From positions 1 through 25,818 of the forward strand of contig NZ_JXTE01000090.1 of the NCBI RefSeq assembly GCF_000972385.1: a stretch of DNA of 25,818 bases, given 5' to 3'. Below the pieces are notes generated by a model. It was not told the DNA's origin. It was given only the letters and a program-made list of their open reading frames with translations, and made no database searches. Positions 1-8,810 of this stretch are shown in pieces (the stretch's first letter is position 1; every line of letters begins with the position of its first letter). The position numbers were made by a program, and so were the translations under genes. This DNA is from Streptomyces sp. WM6386 (GTDB lineage Bacteria; Actinomycetota; Actinomycetes; Streptomycetales; Streptomycetaceae).

Positions 1-1
1 C

Positions 2-1846
2 CCCCCGGCCGCGCGCCCCACGGGCCCGCGCATCATCCGGCTCGGCAGCCCCCGGCCCCGGCTCCGCATGGTCGGCCTCGGCCTGACCCTCGTACTGATC
101 GCCTTCGCCGTACGCCTGCTCCAGGTCCAGGCCGTCGAGGCCGGCACCTATGCCGCCCAGGCCGAGCAGAACCGGTACGTCGGCTACACGCTGGCCGCCG
201 AGCGCGGCCAGATCACCGACCGCTCCGGCGTGGCCCTGGCGACCAGCGTGGACGCGTACGACATCACGGCCGACCCCACGCTCTTCAGCCGCGAACAGCT
301 CAAGATCGACGACGGTCCCGAGCAGGCCGCCGCCCTGCTCGCCCCGATCCTCGGCCAGGACCAGGCCGAGCTGACCGAGAAGCTGCGGACCAAGGGGCAG
401 TACGTCAAGCTCGCCGGCCGGCAGACGCCGCAGGTCTGGAAGCAGATCAAGGACCTCAAGAGCGCACTGGCCACCAAGGCCGACGACGACCGCACCACCG
501 TCAACGTCCTCGCCGGCGTCTTCGCGGTCGCCACCAGCAAGCGCGTGTACCCGAACAGCGACCTCGCCGCCGGGATACTGGGCTGGGTCAACGCCGACGG
601 CAAGGGCGGCGGCGGGGTCGAGCAGAAGCTGAACACCCTGCTGTCCGGCAAGGACGGCAAGATCCGCTACGCCCAGGCCGGCGGCCGCCAGGTCCCGACC
701 GCGGGCTCCACCGAGACCCCGGCGGTCCCCGGCAGCGACGTCGAGCTCACCATCGACCGCGACATCCAGTGGGCCGCCCAGGACGCCATCACCGAGCAGG
801 TGAAGAAGTCCAAGGCGGACCGCGGGTACGTGATAGTGCAGGACACACAGACCGGCGAGATCCTCGCCATGGCCAACTCGCCCGGCTTCGACCCGGGCGA
901 CCTGTCCCAGGCCGACCCGGGCACCCTGCACAATTGGGCTCTGGAGGATGCCTACGAGCCCGGCTCCACCGCCAAGGTCATGTCGATGGCCGCCGTGCTG
1001 GAGGAGCACGCCGCCACGCCGCAGACGCACGTCGTCGTGCCCAACCGGCTGCACCGCGGCGACCGGCTCTTCAAGGACGACATCGACCACGAGACCTGGT
1101 ACCTCACGCTCAACGGCGTGCTCGCCAAGTCCAGCAACATCGGCACCATCCTGGCCACCGGTCAGCTCGGCAAGACCCAGGCGCAGGCCAACCAGGTCCT
1201 CTACTCGTATCTGCGCAAGTTCGGCCTGGGCAGCTACAGCGGCCTCGACTTCCCCGGCGAGACCAAGGGCATCCTCGCGGCGCCGCAGGACTGGTCGACC
1301 TCGCAGCAGTACACGATTCCTTTCGGCCAGGGCGTCTCCCTCAACGCGATGCAGGCCGCGTCCGTCTACTCGACGATCGCCAACGGCGGCGTACGCGTCG
1401 AGCCCACGCTCGTCCGCGGCACCCAGGGACCCGACGGACGCTTCACGCCCGCCGCGAAGCCCGAGAAGTCCAGGGTGATCAGCGAGAAGACGGCGAAGAC
1501 CCTCGCCCGGATGCTGGAGTCGGTGGTGGACGACCGGGAGGGCACCGGCGCCAAGGCGCGCATTCCCGGCTACCGGGTCGCGGGCAAGACGGGTACGGCC
1601 AACCGCGTGGATCCGGCCACCGGCAAGTACCACGGCTACACCTCCTCGTTCGCCGGATTCGCGCCCTCCGACAACCCCCGCGTCACCGTCTACTGCGCCA
1701 TCCAGAACGCCACCGAGGGCAGCTACTTCGGCGGCCAGATCTGCGGACCCGTCTACAAGCAGGTCATGGAGTTCGCCCTGAAGACCCTCCAGGTCCCGCC
1801 CACCGGGGCCAAGTCCGCCAACCTCCCCGTCACCTTCAAACCCTGA
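2..1846 (+). CDS. ftsI: FtsI / PBP3-type septal peptidoglycan transpeptidase (5' end cut by window)
   Basis: Class B penicillin-binding protein that crosslinks septal peptidoglycan at the division site; its usual partner is FtsW. The frame is open to the left edge, and the residues before the ATG at 68 are a basic Pro/Arg-rich cytoplasmic tail, so the true start lies upstream. Numbering from that ATG, a single membrane helix covers about residues 2-20 and is followed by the PBP dimerisation domain. The transpeptidase domain has all three active-site motifs: STAK with nucleophile Ser300 and Lys303, SSN at 355-357, and KTG at 507-509. Nothing in the catalytic core looks damaged. It heads a tightly packed dcw cluster, with murE about 40-175 nt downstream depending on the murE start. 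A sporulation-specific PBP paralogue is the main alternative, but the dcw position argues for ftsI itself. Confidence 0.95.
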   Translation, partial: PPAARPTGPRIIRLGSPRPRLRMVGLGLTLVLIAFAVRLLQVQAVEAGTYAAQAEQNRYVGYTLAAERGQITDRSGVALATSVDAYDITADPTLFSREQLKIDDGPEQAAALLAPILGQDQAELTEKLRTKGQYVKLAGRQTPQVWKQIKDLKSALATKADDDRTTVNVLAGVFAVATSKRVYPNSDLAAGILGWVNADGKGGGGVEQKLNTLLSGKDGKIRYAQAGGRQVPTAGSTETPAVPGSDVELTIDRDIQWAAQDAITEQVKKSKADRGYVIVQDTQTGEILAMANSPGFDPGDLSQADPGTLHNWALEDAYEPGSTAKVMSMAAVLEEHAATPQTHVVVPNRLHRGDRLFKDDIDHETWYLTLNGVLAKSSNIGTILATGQLGKTQAQANQVLYSYLRKFGLGSYSGLDFPGETKGILAAPQDWSTSQQYTIPFGQGVSLNAMQAASVYSTIANGGVRVEPTLVRGTQGPDGRFTPAAKPEKSRVISEKTAKTLARMLESVVDDREGTGAKARIPGYRVAGKTGTANRVDPATGKYHGYTSSFAGFAPSDNPRVTVYCAIQNATEGSYFGGQICGPVYKQVMEFALKTLQVPPTGAKSANLPVTFKP

Positions 1847-2020
1847 CCTGTACCGCTCAGCACGGAACCACCCAGGAATCAGCTCGTGACAACGATCACT
1901 CCCGATGCCGGGAACCAGGGCACGCCCGTGCCCTCACTTCGCTCCGAACGGGGTGTGCCCGGTACGCTCACCGCCGTGCCACACGCTGATCAGTCCCAAA
2001 CCACCCAGAAGGGCCATCCC

Positions 2021-3550
2021 GTGACATATCCGGGGCCGCCCAGGCCGGTTCAGGTCTCCGCCACACCCCTCGCGGAGCTCGCCGGTCAGCTGGGTGTCGA
2101 ACAGCCGGGGACCTCGACAAGCACGGCGGAGGTCACGGGCATCACCCATGACTCGCGCGCCGTCCGCCCCGGCGACCTGTACGCCGCCCTCCCGGGCGCC
2201 CGCCTGCACGGCGCCGACTTCGTCACCCAGGCCGCCGGCCTCGGCGCGGTCGCCGTGCTGACCGACCCGACCGGCGCCGAGCGCGCCGCGGCGACGGGGC
2301 TTGCGGTGCTGGTCGTCGACGACCCGCGCGCGCGGATGGGCGAACTCGCGGCCACCATCTACGGCCGTCCGGGCCGCGATCTGCTCCAGATCGGCATCAC
2401 CGGCACCTCCGGAAAGACCACCACCGCGTACCTGGTGGAGGGCGGCCTGAAGGCCGTCCGCAACACCGGACTCATCGGCACCGTCGAGATGCGGATCGGC
2501 GACGAGCGCATCAAGTCCGAGCGCACCACCCCCGAAGCCACCGACCTCCAGGCCCTGTTCGCGGTCATGCGCGAGCGCGGTGTCGAGGCGGTCGCGATGG
2601 AGGTGTCCAGCCACGCGCTGGTGCTCGGCCGGGTCGACGGCTGTGTCTTCGACATCGGCGTCTTCACCAACCTCAGCCCGGAACACATGGAGTTCCACTC
2701 CGACATGGAGGACTACTTCCGGGCCAAGGCACAGCTCTTCACGCCGAAACGCAGCCGGCTCGGCGTGGTCAACGTCGACGACGAGTACGGCCGCAGGCTC
2801 GCCAAGGAAGCCACGGTCCCGGTCGTCACCTTCTCCGCCGAGGGCCACCCCGACGCCGACTGGCGTGCCGAGGACGTCCAGGTCGGCCCGATGGACTCGA
2901 CGTTCACCGTGCTCGGCCCCAAGGGCGAGCGGATCGCCGCCAGGTCGCCGATCGCCGGGCCCTTCAACGTGGCCAACACCCTCGCCGCGATCACCGCCCT
3001 CGCCGCCGCGGGCCTCGACCCGCAGACCGCCGCCGACGGCATCGCCGCGGTGCCGGGCGTGCCGGGGCGCCTGGAGCGTGTGGACGCCGGCCAGCCGTAT
3101 CTCGCGGTCGTGGACTACGCCCACAAGACGGACGCCGTCGAGTCCGTTCTCAAAGCACTCCGCAAGGTCACCGAGGGCAGGCTGCACATCGTGCTCGGCT
3201 GTGGCGGGGACCGTGACACGACCAAGCGCGCGCCGATGGGCGCCGCCGCGGCCCGGCTCGCCGACACCGCCGTACTGACCTCCGACAACCCCCGCTCGGA
3301 GGACCCGCTCGCGATCCTTGCAACCATGCTCGAGGGCGCGGCGTCCGTACCAGCACACGAGCGCGGCGAGGTCCAGGTCTTCGAGGACCGGGCCGCCGCG
3401 ATCGCCGCCGCCGTCTCCCGCGCACAGCCGGGCGACACCGTGCTGGTCGCAGGCAAGGGCCACGAGCAGGGCCAGGACATCGCCGGAGTGGTCCGTCCCT
3501 TCGACGACCGCCAGGTGCTTCGAGAAGCCATCCAGAAGACCCAGGGATGA
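2021..3550 (+). CDS. murE: MurE, UDP-MurNAc-L-Ala-D-Glu:diaminopimelate ligase
   Basis: Cytoplasmic Mur ligase that adds diaminopimelate (LL-DAP in streptomycetes) to UDP-MurNAc-dipeptide using ATP. From the GTG at 2021 it is 509 aa. The ATP loop GTSGKTTT starts at Gly128 (Lys132). The segment with FRAK contains the lysine that is carbamylated in the family. DNPR at 422-425 is the diaminopimelate-recognition motif that separates this enzyme from lysine-adding MurE. The start is uncertain: GTG at 1886 (upstream AGGA), GTG at 1976 (a TACGCT hexamer ends 7 nt before it) and GTG at 2021 (upstream AGAAGGG) are in frame. I chose 2021 for its better ribosome site and because codons 1886-2020 have weak G/C third-position bias. 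murF starts 4 nt after the stop. Confidence 0.93.
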   Translation: MTYPGPPRPVQVSATPLAELAGQLGVEQPGTSTSTAEVTGITHDSRAVRPGDLYAALPGARLHGADFVTQAAGLGAVAVLTDPTGAERAAATGLAVLVVDDPRARMGELAATIYGRPGRDLLQIGITGTSGKTTTAYLVEGGLKAVRNTGLIGTVEMRIGDERIKSERTTPEATDLQALFAVMRERGVEAVAMEVSSHALVLGRVDGCVFDIGVFTNLSPEHMEFHSDMEDYFRAKAQLFTPKRSRLGVVNVDDEYGRRLAKEATVPVVTFSAEGHPDADWRAEDVQVGPMDSTFTVLGPKGERIAARSPIAGPFNVANTLAAITALAAAGLDPQTAADGIAAVPGVPGRLERVDAGQPYLAVVDYAHKTDAVESVLKALRKVTEGRLHIVLGCGGDRDTTKRAPMGAAAARLADTAVLTSDNPRSEDPLAILATMLEGAASVPAHERGEVQVFEDRAAAIAAAVSRAQPGDTVLVAGKGHEQGQDIAGVVRPFDDRQVLREAIQKTQG

Positions 3551-3554
3551 ACTT

Positions 3555-4955
3555 GTGATCGCCCTCTCTCTCGCCGAGATCGCCTCAGTCGTCGGCGGGC
3601 AGACCCACGACATACCGGATCCGTCCGTCCAGGTCACCGGATCGGTGGTCCGGGACTCCCGCGAGGTGGAGCCCGGCAGCCTCTTCGTCGCCTTCGTCGG
3701 CGAACGCGTCGACGGCCACGACTTCGCCGAGCAGGTCGTCGCATCGGGCGCGGTCGCCGTACTGGCGTCGCGGCCCGTAGGCGTGCCCGCGATCGTCGTG
3801 GACGACGTGCAGAGGGCCCTCGGTGCCCTCGCCCGTCATGTCGTACGACGTCTCGGCGCGACCCTCGTCGCCCTGACCGGCTCGGCGGGCAAGACCAGCA
3901 CCAAGGACCTGATCGCCCAGGTGCTGCAGCGCAAGGCGCCGACGGTGTGGACCCCCGGCTCGTTCAACAACGAGATCGGGCTGCCGCTGACCGCCCTCAG
4001 CGCCACCGACGAGACGAGGTTCCTCGTCCTGGAGATGGGCGCCCGCGGCGTCGGCCACATCCGCTACCTCACGGATCTGACGCCCCCGAAGATCGGCCTC
4101 GTCCTCAACGTCGGCACCGCCCACATCGGCGAGTTCGGCGGCCGGGAGCAGATCGCGCAGGCCAAGGGAGAGATCGTCGAGGGTCTGCCCAAGGACGGCA
4201 CGGCCGTTCTCAACGCCGACGATCCTCTCGTACGGGCCATGGCCTCCCGTACGAAGGCGAAGGTGATCCTTTTCGGAGAGTCCGACGAAGCGGACGTACG
4301 CGCCGAGAACGTGAGACTCACGGACACCGGACAGCCCTCCTTCAGGCTTCGCACACCCTCCGGTGCAAGCGACGTGACCATGCGCCTGTACGGTGAGCAC
4401 CACGTGTCGAACGCGCTCGCAGCGGCCGCCGTCGCCCATGAGCTGGGTATGTCCGCGGAAGAGATCGCCACCGCGCTCTCCGAGGCGGGCTCCCTCTCCC
4501 GCTGGCGGATGGAGGTCACCGAGCGCCCGGACGGCGTGACCGTCGTCAACGACGCCTACAACGCCAACCCAGAGTCCATGCGGGCCGCCCTGCGCGCCCT
4601 GGCAGCCATGGGCCGGGGGCGGCGGACCTGGGCGGTGCTCGGCAAGATGGCCGAGCTCGGGGACGAGGCGCTCGCCGAGCACGACGCGGTCGGACGGCTC
4701 GCCGTCCGGCTCAACGTCAGCAAGCTCGTCGCGGTCGGGGGCAGGGAAGCGTCCTGGCTCCAACTGGGCGCATATAACGAGGGTTCGTGGGGTGAGGAGT
4801 CGGTGCACGTGTCCGACGCACAGGCGGCGGTCGATCTGTTGCGCAGTCAGCTGCGCCCGGGAGACGTCGTACTCGTGAAGGCGTCCCGTTCGGTCGGCCT
4901 GGAGAGCGTCGCCACGGCGCTGCTCGGCGCCGAGGGTGAGGTTGCCGCCCGATGA
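3555..4955 (+). CDS. murF: MurF, UDP-MurNAc-tripeptide:D-Ala-D-Ala ligase
   Basis: Adds the D-Ala-D-Ala dipeptide to UDP-MurNAc-tripeptide, completing the cytoplasmic pentapeptide precursor. The product is 466 aa, normal for the family. The N-terminal MurF domain begins IALSLAEIASVVGG. The central ATP loop is GSAGKTSTKD (Lys113). The conserved C-terminal-half motif NDAYNANPESM is present. The GTG at 3555 is preceded by AGGGA at 3543-3547, inside the end of murE, and lies 4 nt after the murE stop, so translation is probably coupled. The frame is open upstream, but that extension overlaps murE and has no family resemblance. The stop overlaps the mraY start. Confidence 0.95.
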   Translation: MIALSLAEIASVVGGQTHDIPDPSVQVTGSVVRDSREVEPGSLFVAFVGERVDGHDFAEQVVASGAVAVLASRPVGVPAIVVDDVQRALGALARHVVRRLGATLVALTGSAGKTSTKDLIAQVLQRKAPTVWTPGSFNNEIGLPLTALSATDETRFLVLEMGARGVGHIRYLTDLTPPKIGLVLNVGTAHIGEFGGREQIAQAKGEIVEGLPKDGTAVLNADDPLVRAMASRTKAKVILFGESDEADVRAENVRLTDTGQPSFRLRTPSGASDVTMRLYGEHHVSNALAAAAVAHELGMSAEEIATALSEAGSLSRWRMEVTERPDGVTVVNDAYNANPESMRAALRALAAMGRGRRTWAVLGKMAELGDEALAEHDAVGRLAVRLNVSKLVAVGGREASWLQLGAYNEGSWGEESVHVSDAQAAVDLLRSQLRPGDVVLVKASRSVGLESVATALLGAEGEVAAR

Positions 4956-6025
4956 TGAAGCAGGTTCTGTTCGCAGGGGTCATTGGTCTGTTCCTGACCC
5001 TGGTCGGCACCCCGCTGCTGATCAAGCTGCTGGCCCGCAAGGGCTACGGCCAGTACATCCGCGACGACGGCCCGCGTGAGCACGCCAGCAAGCGCGGTAC
5101 GCCGACGATGGGCGGTATCGCCTTCATCTTCGCGACGGTCGCCGCCTACTTCCTGTCCAAGGTCATCACCGGCTACCCCCCGACCTACTCGGGTCTGCTG
5201 GTGCTCGGCCTGATGGTCGGCATGGGTCTGGTCGGCTTCCTCGACGACTACATCAAGATCGTCAAGCGGCGCTCGCTGGGCCTGCGGGCCAAGGCGAAGA
5301 TGGCCGGTCAGCTGATCGTCGGCATCAGCTTCGCGGTGCTCGCGCTGATGTTCCCGGACGCCCGCAACAACACTCCGGCCTCCGACAAGCTGTCGTTCAT
5401 CACGGACTTCGGCTGGAAGATCGGCCCGGTGCTGTTCGTGGTCTGGGCGCTGTTCATGATCCTCGCGATGTCGAACGGCGTGAACCTGACGGACGGTCTG
5501 GACGGCCTGGCCACCGGCGCCTCCGTGCTCGTCTTCGGTGCCTACACCTTCATCGGTGTCTGGCAGTTCCAGGAGTCCTGCGCCAACGCGATCACCCTGA
5601 CCAACCCGGGGGCCTGCTACGAGGTACGAGACCCCCTCGACCTGGCGGTCATCGCCTCGGCGTTGATGGGTGCCTGCCTCGGCTTCCTGTGGTGGAACAC
5701 CTCGCCGGCGAAGATCTTCATGGGCGACACCGGTTCGCTCGCCCTCGGCGGTGTCCTCACGGGCCTGGCGATCTGCTCCCGCACCGAGCTCCTCGTGGCC
5801 ATCATGGGCGGTCTGTTCGTCCTCATCACGATGTCGGTCGTCATCCAGGTCGGCTCCTTCAAGCTCACCGGCAAGCGCGTCTTCCGAATGGCGCCGCTCC
5901 AGCACCACTTCGAACTCAAGGGCTGGTCAGAAGTCCTTGTCGTGGTCCGCTTCTGGATCATCCAGGGCATCTGTGTGATCGTCGGCCTGGGTCTCTTCTA
6001 CGCGGGATGGGCAGCAGAAAAGTGA
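4952..6025 (+). CDS. mraY: MraY, phospho-MurNAc-pentapeptide translocase (lipid I synthase)
   Basis: Integral membrane enzyme that transfers phospho-MurNAc-pentapeptide to undecaprenyl phosphate, making lipid I. The product is 357 aa with about ten hydrophobic helices. Family signatures are visible: the Asp-rich FLDDYIK on the first catalytic loop, NLTDGLDGLA, and FMGDTGSLALGG. The C-terminal cytoplasmic histidine loop reads APLQHHFELKGW. Two adjacent ATGs (4952 and 4955) are possible starts. The first gives an ATGA overlap with the murF stop, implying translational coupling. The end overlaps the likely murD GTG in the same way. Confidence 0.96.
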   Translation: MMKQVLFAGVIGLFLTLVGTPLLIKLLARKGYGQYIRDDGPREHASKRGTPTMGGIAFIFATVAAYFLSKVITGYPPTYSGLLVLGLMVGMGLVGFLDDYIKIVKRRSLGLRAKAKMAGQLIVGISFAVLALMFPDARNNTPASDKLSFITDFGWKIGPVLFVVWALFMILAMSNGVNLTDGLDGLATGASVLVFGAYTFIGVWQFQESCANAITLTNPGACYEVRDPLDLAVIASALMGACLGFLWWNTSPAKIFMGDTGSLALGGVLTGLAICSRTELLVAIMGGLFVLITMSVVIQVGSFKLTGKRVFRMAPLQHHFELKGWSEVLVVVRFWIIQGICVIVGLGLFYAGWAAEK

Positions 6026-7434
6026 CCGACTGGCAGGGGAAGCACGTCACCGTCGCCGGACTCGGCGTCTCCGGCATCCCGGCGGCCAAGGTGCTGCACG
6101 CGCGTGGAGCGATCGTCACGGTCGTCAACGACGGCGACGACGCACGCGCGCGTGAGCAGGCCGCCGAACTGGAGGCACTGGGCATCCCGGTACGTCTCGG
6201 CGACGGCGCGACCCTGCCCGAGGGCACCGAGCTCATCGTCACCGCACCCGGCTGGAAGCCCGACAAGCCGCTGTTCGTGGCGGCCCGCGAGGCCGGCGTC
6301 GACGTCTGGGGGGACGTGGAGCTCGCCTGGCGGCTGCGCGGCCCCGACGCGGCACCCTGGCTAGCGATCACGGGCACCAACGGCAAGACCACGACCACCC
6401 AGATGCTGGCGTCCATCCTGAAGGCGGCCGGCCTGCGCACCGCCGCCGTCGGCAACATCGGCGTCTCCCTGCTGGACGCGGTGCTCGGCGAGGAGCAGTA
6501 CGACGTACTCGCCGTGGAGTTGTCGAGCTACCAGCTCCACTGGGCACCCTCCCTGCGCGCCCACTCCGCCGCCGTCCTGAACCTGGCGCCGGACCACCTC
6601 GACTGGCACGGCTCCATGGAGGCGTACGCCGCCGACAAGGGCCGTATCTACGAGGGCAATCGCATCGCCTGCGTCTACAACGTGGATGCCACCGACAAAC
6701 CGTCCACCGAGGACCTGGTGCGCGAGGCGGACGTCGAGGAGGGCTGCCGGGCCATCGGGTTCACTCTCGGCGCCCCCGGCCCCTCCCAACTCGGCGTCGT
6801 GGACGGCATCCTGGTCGACCGCGCCTTCGTCGAGAACCGGCAGAAGAACGCCCAGGAGCTCGCCGAGATCTCCGACGTCAACCCGCCGGCCCCGCACAAC
6901 ATCGCCAACGCCCTTGCGGCGGCGGCGCTCGCACGCGCCTTCGGGGTGCCCCCCAAGGCCGTACGGGACGGTCTGCGGGCCTTCACGCCGGACGCGCACC
7001 GCATCGCGCACGTGGCCGATGTGGACGGTGTCGCCTACGTCGACGACTCCAAGGCCACCAACACCCACGCGGCGGAGGCCTCGTTGGCGGCGTACGAGTC
7101 CATCGTCTGGATCGCGGGCGGGCTCGCCAAGGGCGCTTCCTTCGACGAACTGGTCGCCAAGTCGGCAAAGCGACTTCGTGCTGTGGTTCTGATCGGTGCC
7201 GACCGGGCTCTGATCCGCGAAGCCCTCGCGCGACACGCACCGGAAGTACCCGTGGTCGACCTCGACCGGACCGACACTGGGGCGATGCTCCAGGCGGTGA
7301 CGGAGGCGAAGCGGCTGGCACAGCCCGGCGACACGGTGCTGCTGGCCCCGGCCTGTGCCTCCATGGACATGTTCACCAACTACAACAAGCGCGGTGACGC
7401 GTTCGCGGAGGCGGTTCGCGAACTCGGCTCCTGA
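6022..7434 (+). CDS. murD: MurD, UDP-MurNAc-L-Ala:D-glutamate ligase
   Basis: Adds D-glutamate to UDP-MurNAc-L-Ala; in the pathway it acts before MurE and MurF although it is encoded after them. The N-terminal Rossmann-like stretch VTVAGLGVSGIPAAKVL binds the UDP substrate. The ATP loop is GTNGKTTTTQ (Lys122), and the C-terminal domain has the DDSKATN segment typical of MurD. I placed the start at GTG 6022, giving TDWQGKHVTVAGLG, which matches where MurD proteins normally begin; its GTGA overlaps the mraY stop. ATG 6007, five codons earlier, is an equally legal alternative. Neither has a strong Shine-Dalgarno sequence, so coupling to mraY translation is likely. The product is 470 aa. Confidence 0.94.
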   Translation: MTDWQGKHVTVAGLGVSGIPAAKVLHARGAIVTVVNDGDDARAREQAAELEALGIPVRLGDGATLPEGTELIVTAPGWKPDKPLFVAAREAGVDVWGDVELAWRLRGPDAAPWLAITGTNGKTTTTQMLASILKAAGLRTAAVGNIGVSLLDAVLGEEQYDVLAVELSSYQLHWAPSLRAHSAAVLNLAPDHLDWHGSMEAYAADKGRIYEGNRIACVYNVDATDKPSTEDLVREADVEEGCRAIGFTLGAPGPSQLGVVDGILVDRAFVENRQKNAQELAEISDVNPPAPHNIANALAAAALARAFGVPPKAVRDGLRAFTPDAHRIAHVADVDGVAYVDDSKATNTHAAEASLAAYESIVWIAGGLAKGASFDELVAKSAKRLRAVVLIGADRALIREALARHAPEVPVVDLDRTDTGAMLQAVTEAKRLAQPGDTVLLAPACASMDMFTNYNKRGDAFAEAVRELGS

Positions 7435-7454
7435 CCGACGTAGCGGAGGCTCTG

Positions 7455-8804
7455 ATGCCCAGCAGCCGTACCGGCCGACCGCCCGTGCAGCGGGCCGTCA
7501 GACGTCCCGCCGCTTCCCGGACAGCGCGCCGGAATCCCGTCCAACGGCTCTACACGCGCGCGCGCGACGCCTGGGACCGGCCGCTGACGGCGTACTACCT
7601 GATCCTCGGTGGCAGTCTGCTGATCACCGTGCTCGGTCTGGTGATGGTCTACTCGGCCTCCCAGATCAAGGCGCTGCAGATGTCGCTGCCGGGCTCGTAC
7701 TTCTTCCGCAAGCAGCTGCTCGCCGCCGCGATCGGCGCCGTACTGCTGCTCGTCGCCTCGCGGATGCCGGTGAAGCTGCACCGGGCGCTGGCCTACCCGA
7801 TCCTCGCGGGCGCCGTGTTCCTCATGGCGCTGGTGCAGGTGCCGGGGATAGGGATGGCGGTCAACGGCAACCAGAACTGGATCGCGCTCGGCGGTTCCTT
7901 CCAGATCCAGCCCAGTGAGTTCGGCAAGCTCGCCCTGGTGCTGTGGGGCGCCGACCTGCTGGCCCGCAAGCAGGACAAGAAGCTGCTGACCCAGTGGAAG
8001 CACATGCTGGTGCCGCTCGTCCCGGTCGCCTTCATGCTGCTCGGGCTGATCATGCTCGGCGGTGACATGGGTACCGCGATCATCCTCACAGCGATCCTTT
8101 TCGGCCTTCTGTGGCTCGCGGGGGCGCCGACCCGGCTGTTCGTCGGAGTACTGTCGGTCGCCGCCGCGATCGGCATGATCCTCATCAAGACCAGCCCCAA
8201 CCGGATGGCCCGGCTCCAGTGCATCGGTGCCACCGATCCGGGCCCGGGCGACGCCTGCTGGCAGGCCGTGCACGGAATCTACGCGCTCGCATCCGGTGGA
8301 ATCTTCGGCTCCGGGCTCGGCGCCAGTGTGGAAAAATGGGGCCAACTCCCGGAAGCCCACACGGACTTCATCTTCGCCGTCACCGGTGAGGAGCTGGGCC
8401 TGGCGGGGACGCTGTCGGTGCTCGCCCTCTTCGCGGCTCTAGGCTATGCGGGTATCCGCGTGGCCGGCCGCACGGAGGACCCCTTCGTCAGGTATGCCGC
8501 GGGAGGCGTGACCACCTGGATCACCGCACAGGCGGTGATCAACATCGGTGCGGTGCTCGGCCTGCTGCCGATCGCCGGTGTCCCGCTCCCGCTGTTCTCC
8601 TACGGAGGATCCGCCCTGCTGCCGACCATGTTCGCCATCGGGCTGCTGATCGCCTTCGCACGTGACGAGCCCGCTGCACGGGCAGCGCTTTCGCTGCGGC
8701 AGCCCCGCTTTGGTAGAAAGCGGGGTGGCGGGGGGCCCACGGGGCCTCGGAGATGGAACACGATGCGACGGCGTGCCTCGGCGCGTTCGTCCGGAGAGCG
8801 GTGA
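7455..8804 (+). CDS. ftsW: FtsW, SEDS-family septal peptidoglycan glycosyltransferase
   Basis: Polytopic SEDS protein that polymerises lipid II at the septum with FtsI. The product is 449 aa. It starts with a basic cytoplasmic tail of about 40 residues (SSRTGRPPVQRAVRRP), followed by about ten membrane helices. SEDS signatures include GSFQIQPSEFGKLALVLW, the long extracellular loop with HTDFIFAVTGEELG, and a C-terminal segment PLFSYGGSALLPTM. The ATG at 7455 has a good GGAGG at 7445-7449, 20 nt after the murD stop. RodA-like or sporulation SEDS proteins look similar; the dcw position between murD and murG favours FtsW. The last 30 codons encode a Gly/Arg-rich tail and contain an RNA stem-loop (8703-8725). 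Confidence 0.94.
   Translation: MPSSRTGRPPVQRAVRRPAASRTARRNPVQRLYTRARDAWDRPLTAYYLILGGSLLITVLGLVMVYSASQIKALQMSLPGSYFFRKQLLAAAIGAVLLLVASRMPVKLHRALAYPILAGAVFLMALVQVPGIGMAVNGNQNWIALGGSFQIQPSEFGKLALVLWGADLLARKQDKKLLTQWKHMLVPLVPVAFMLLGLIMLGGDMGTAIILTAILFGLLWLAGAPTRLFVGVLSVAAAIGMILIKTSPNRMARLQCIGATDPGPGDACWQAVHGIYALASGGIFGSGLGASVEKWGQLPEAHTDFIFAVTGEELGLAGTLSVLALFAALGYAGIRVAGRTEDPFVRYAAGGVTTWITAQAVINIGAVLGLLPIAGVPLPLFSYGGSALLPTMFAIGLLIAFARDEPAARAALSLRQPRFGRKRGGGGPTGPRRWNTMRRRASARSSGER
8703..8725 (+). other. Perfect 9-bp stem-loop inside the 3' end of ftsW
   Basis: CCCCGCTTT (8703-8711) and AAAGCGGGG (8717-8725) are exact inverted copies around the 5-nt loop GGTAG. No T-run follows, so it is not a standard terminator. 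It lies about 85 nt before the murG start and is followed by a smaller GGCCC/GGGCC hairpin at 8734-8746. It could affect mRNA stability or the ftsW-murG ratio; that is inference. Confidence 0.45.
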
Positions 8805-8810
8805 ATTTCG

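Noticed and set aside
1934..3637. A 567-codon open frame on the - strand opposite murE
   Set aside because: Shadow of murE: no family motifs, and composition typical of antisense reading of GC-rich genes.
3585..4808. A 407-codon open frame on the - strand opposite murF
   Set aside because: Same reasoning; the + strand frame carries complete Mur ligase motifs.
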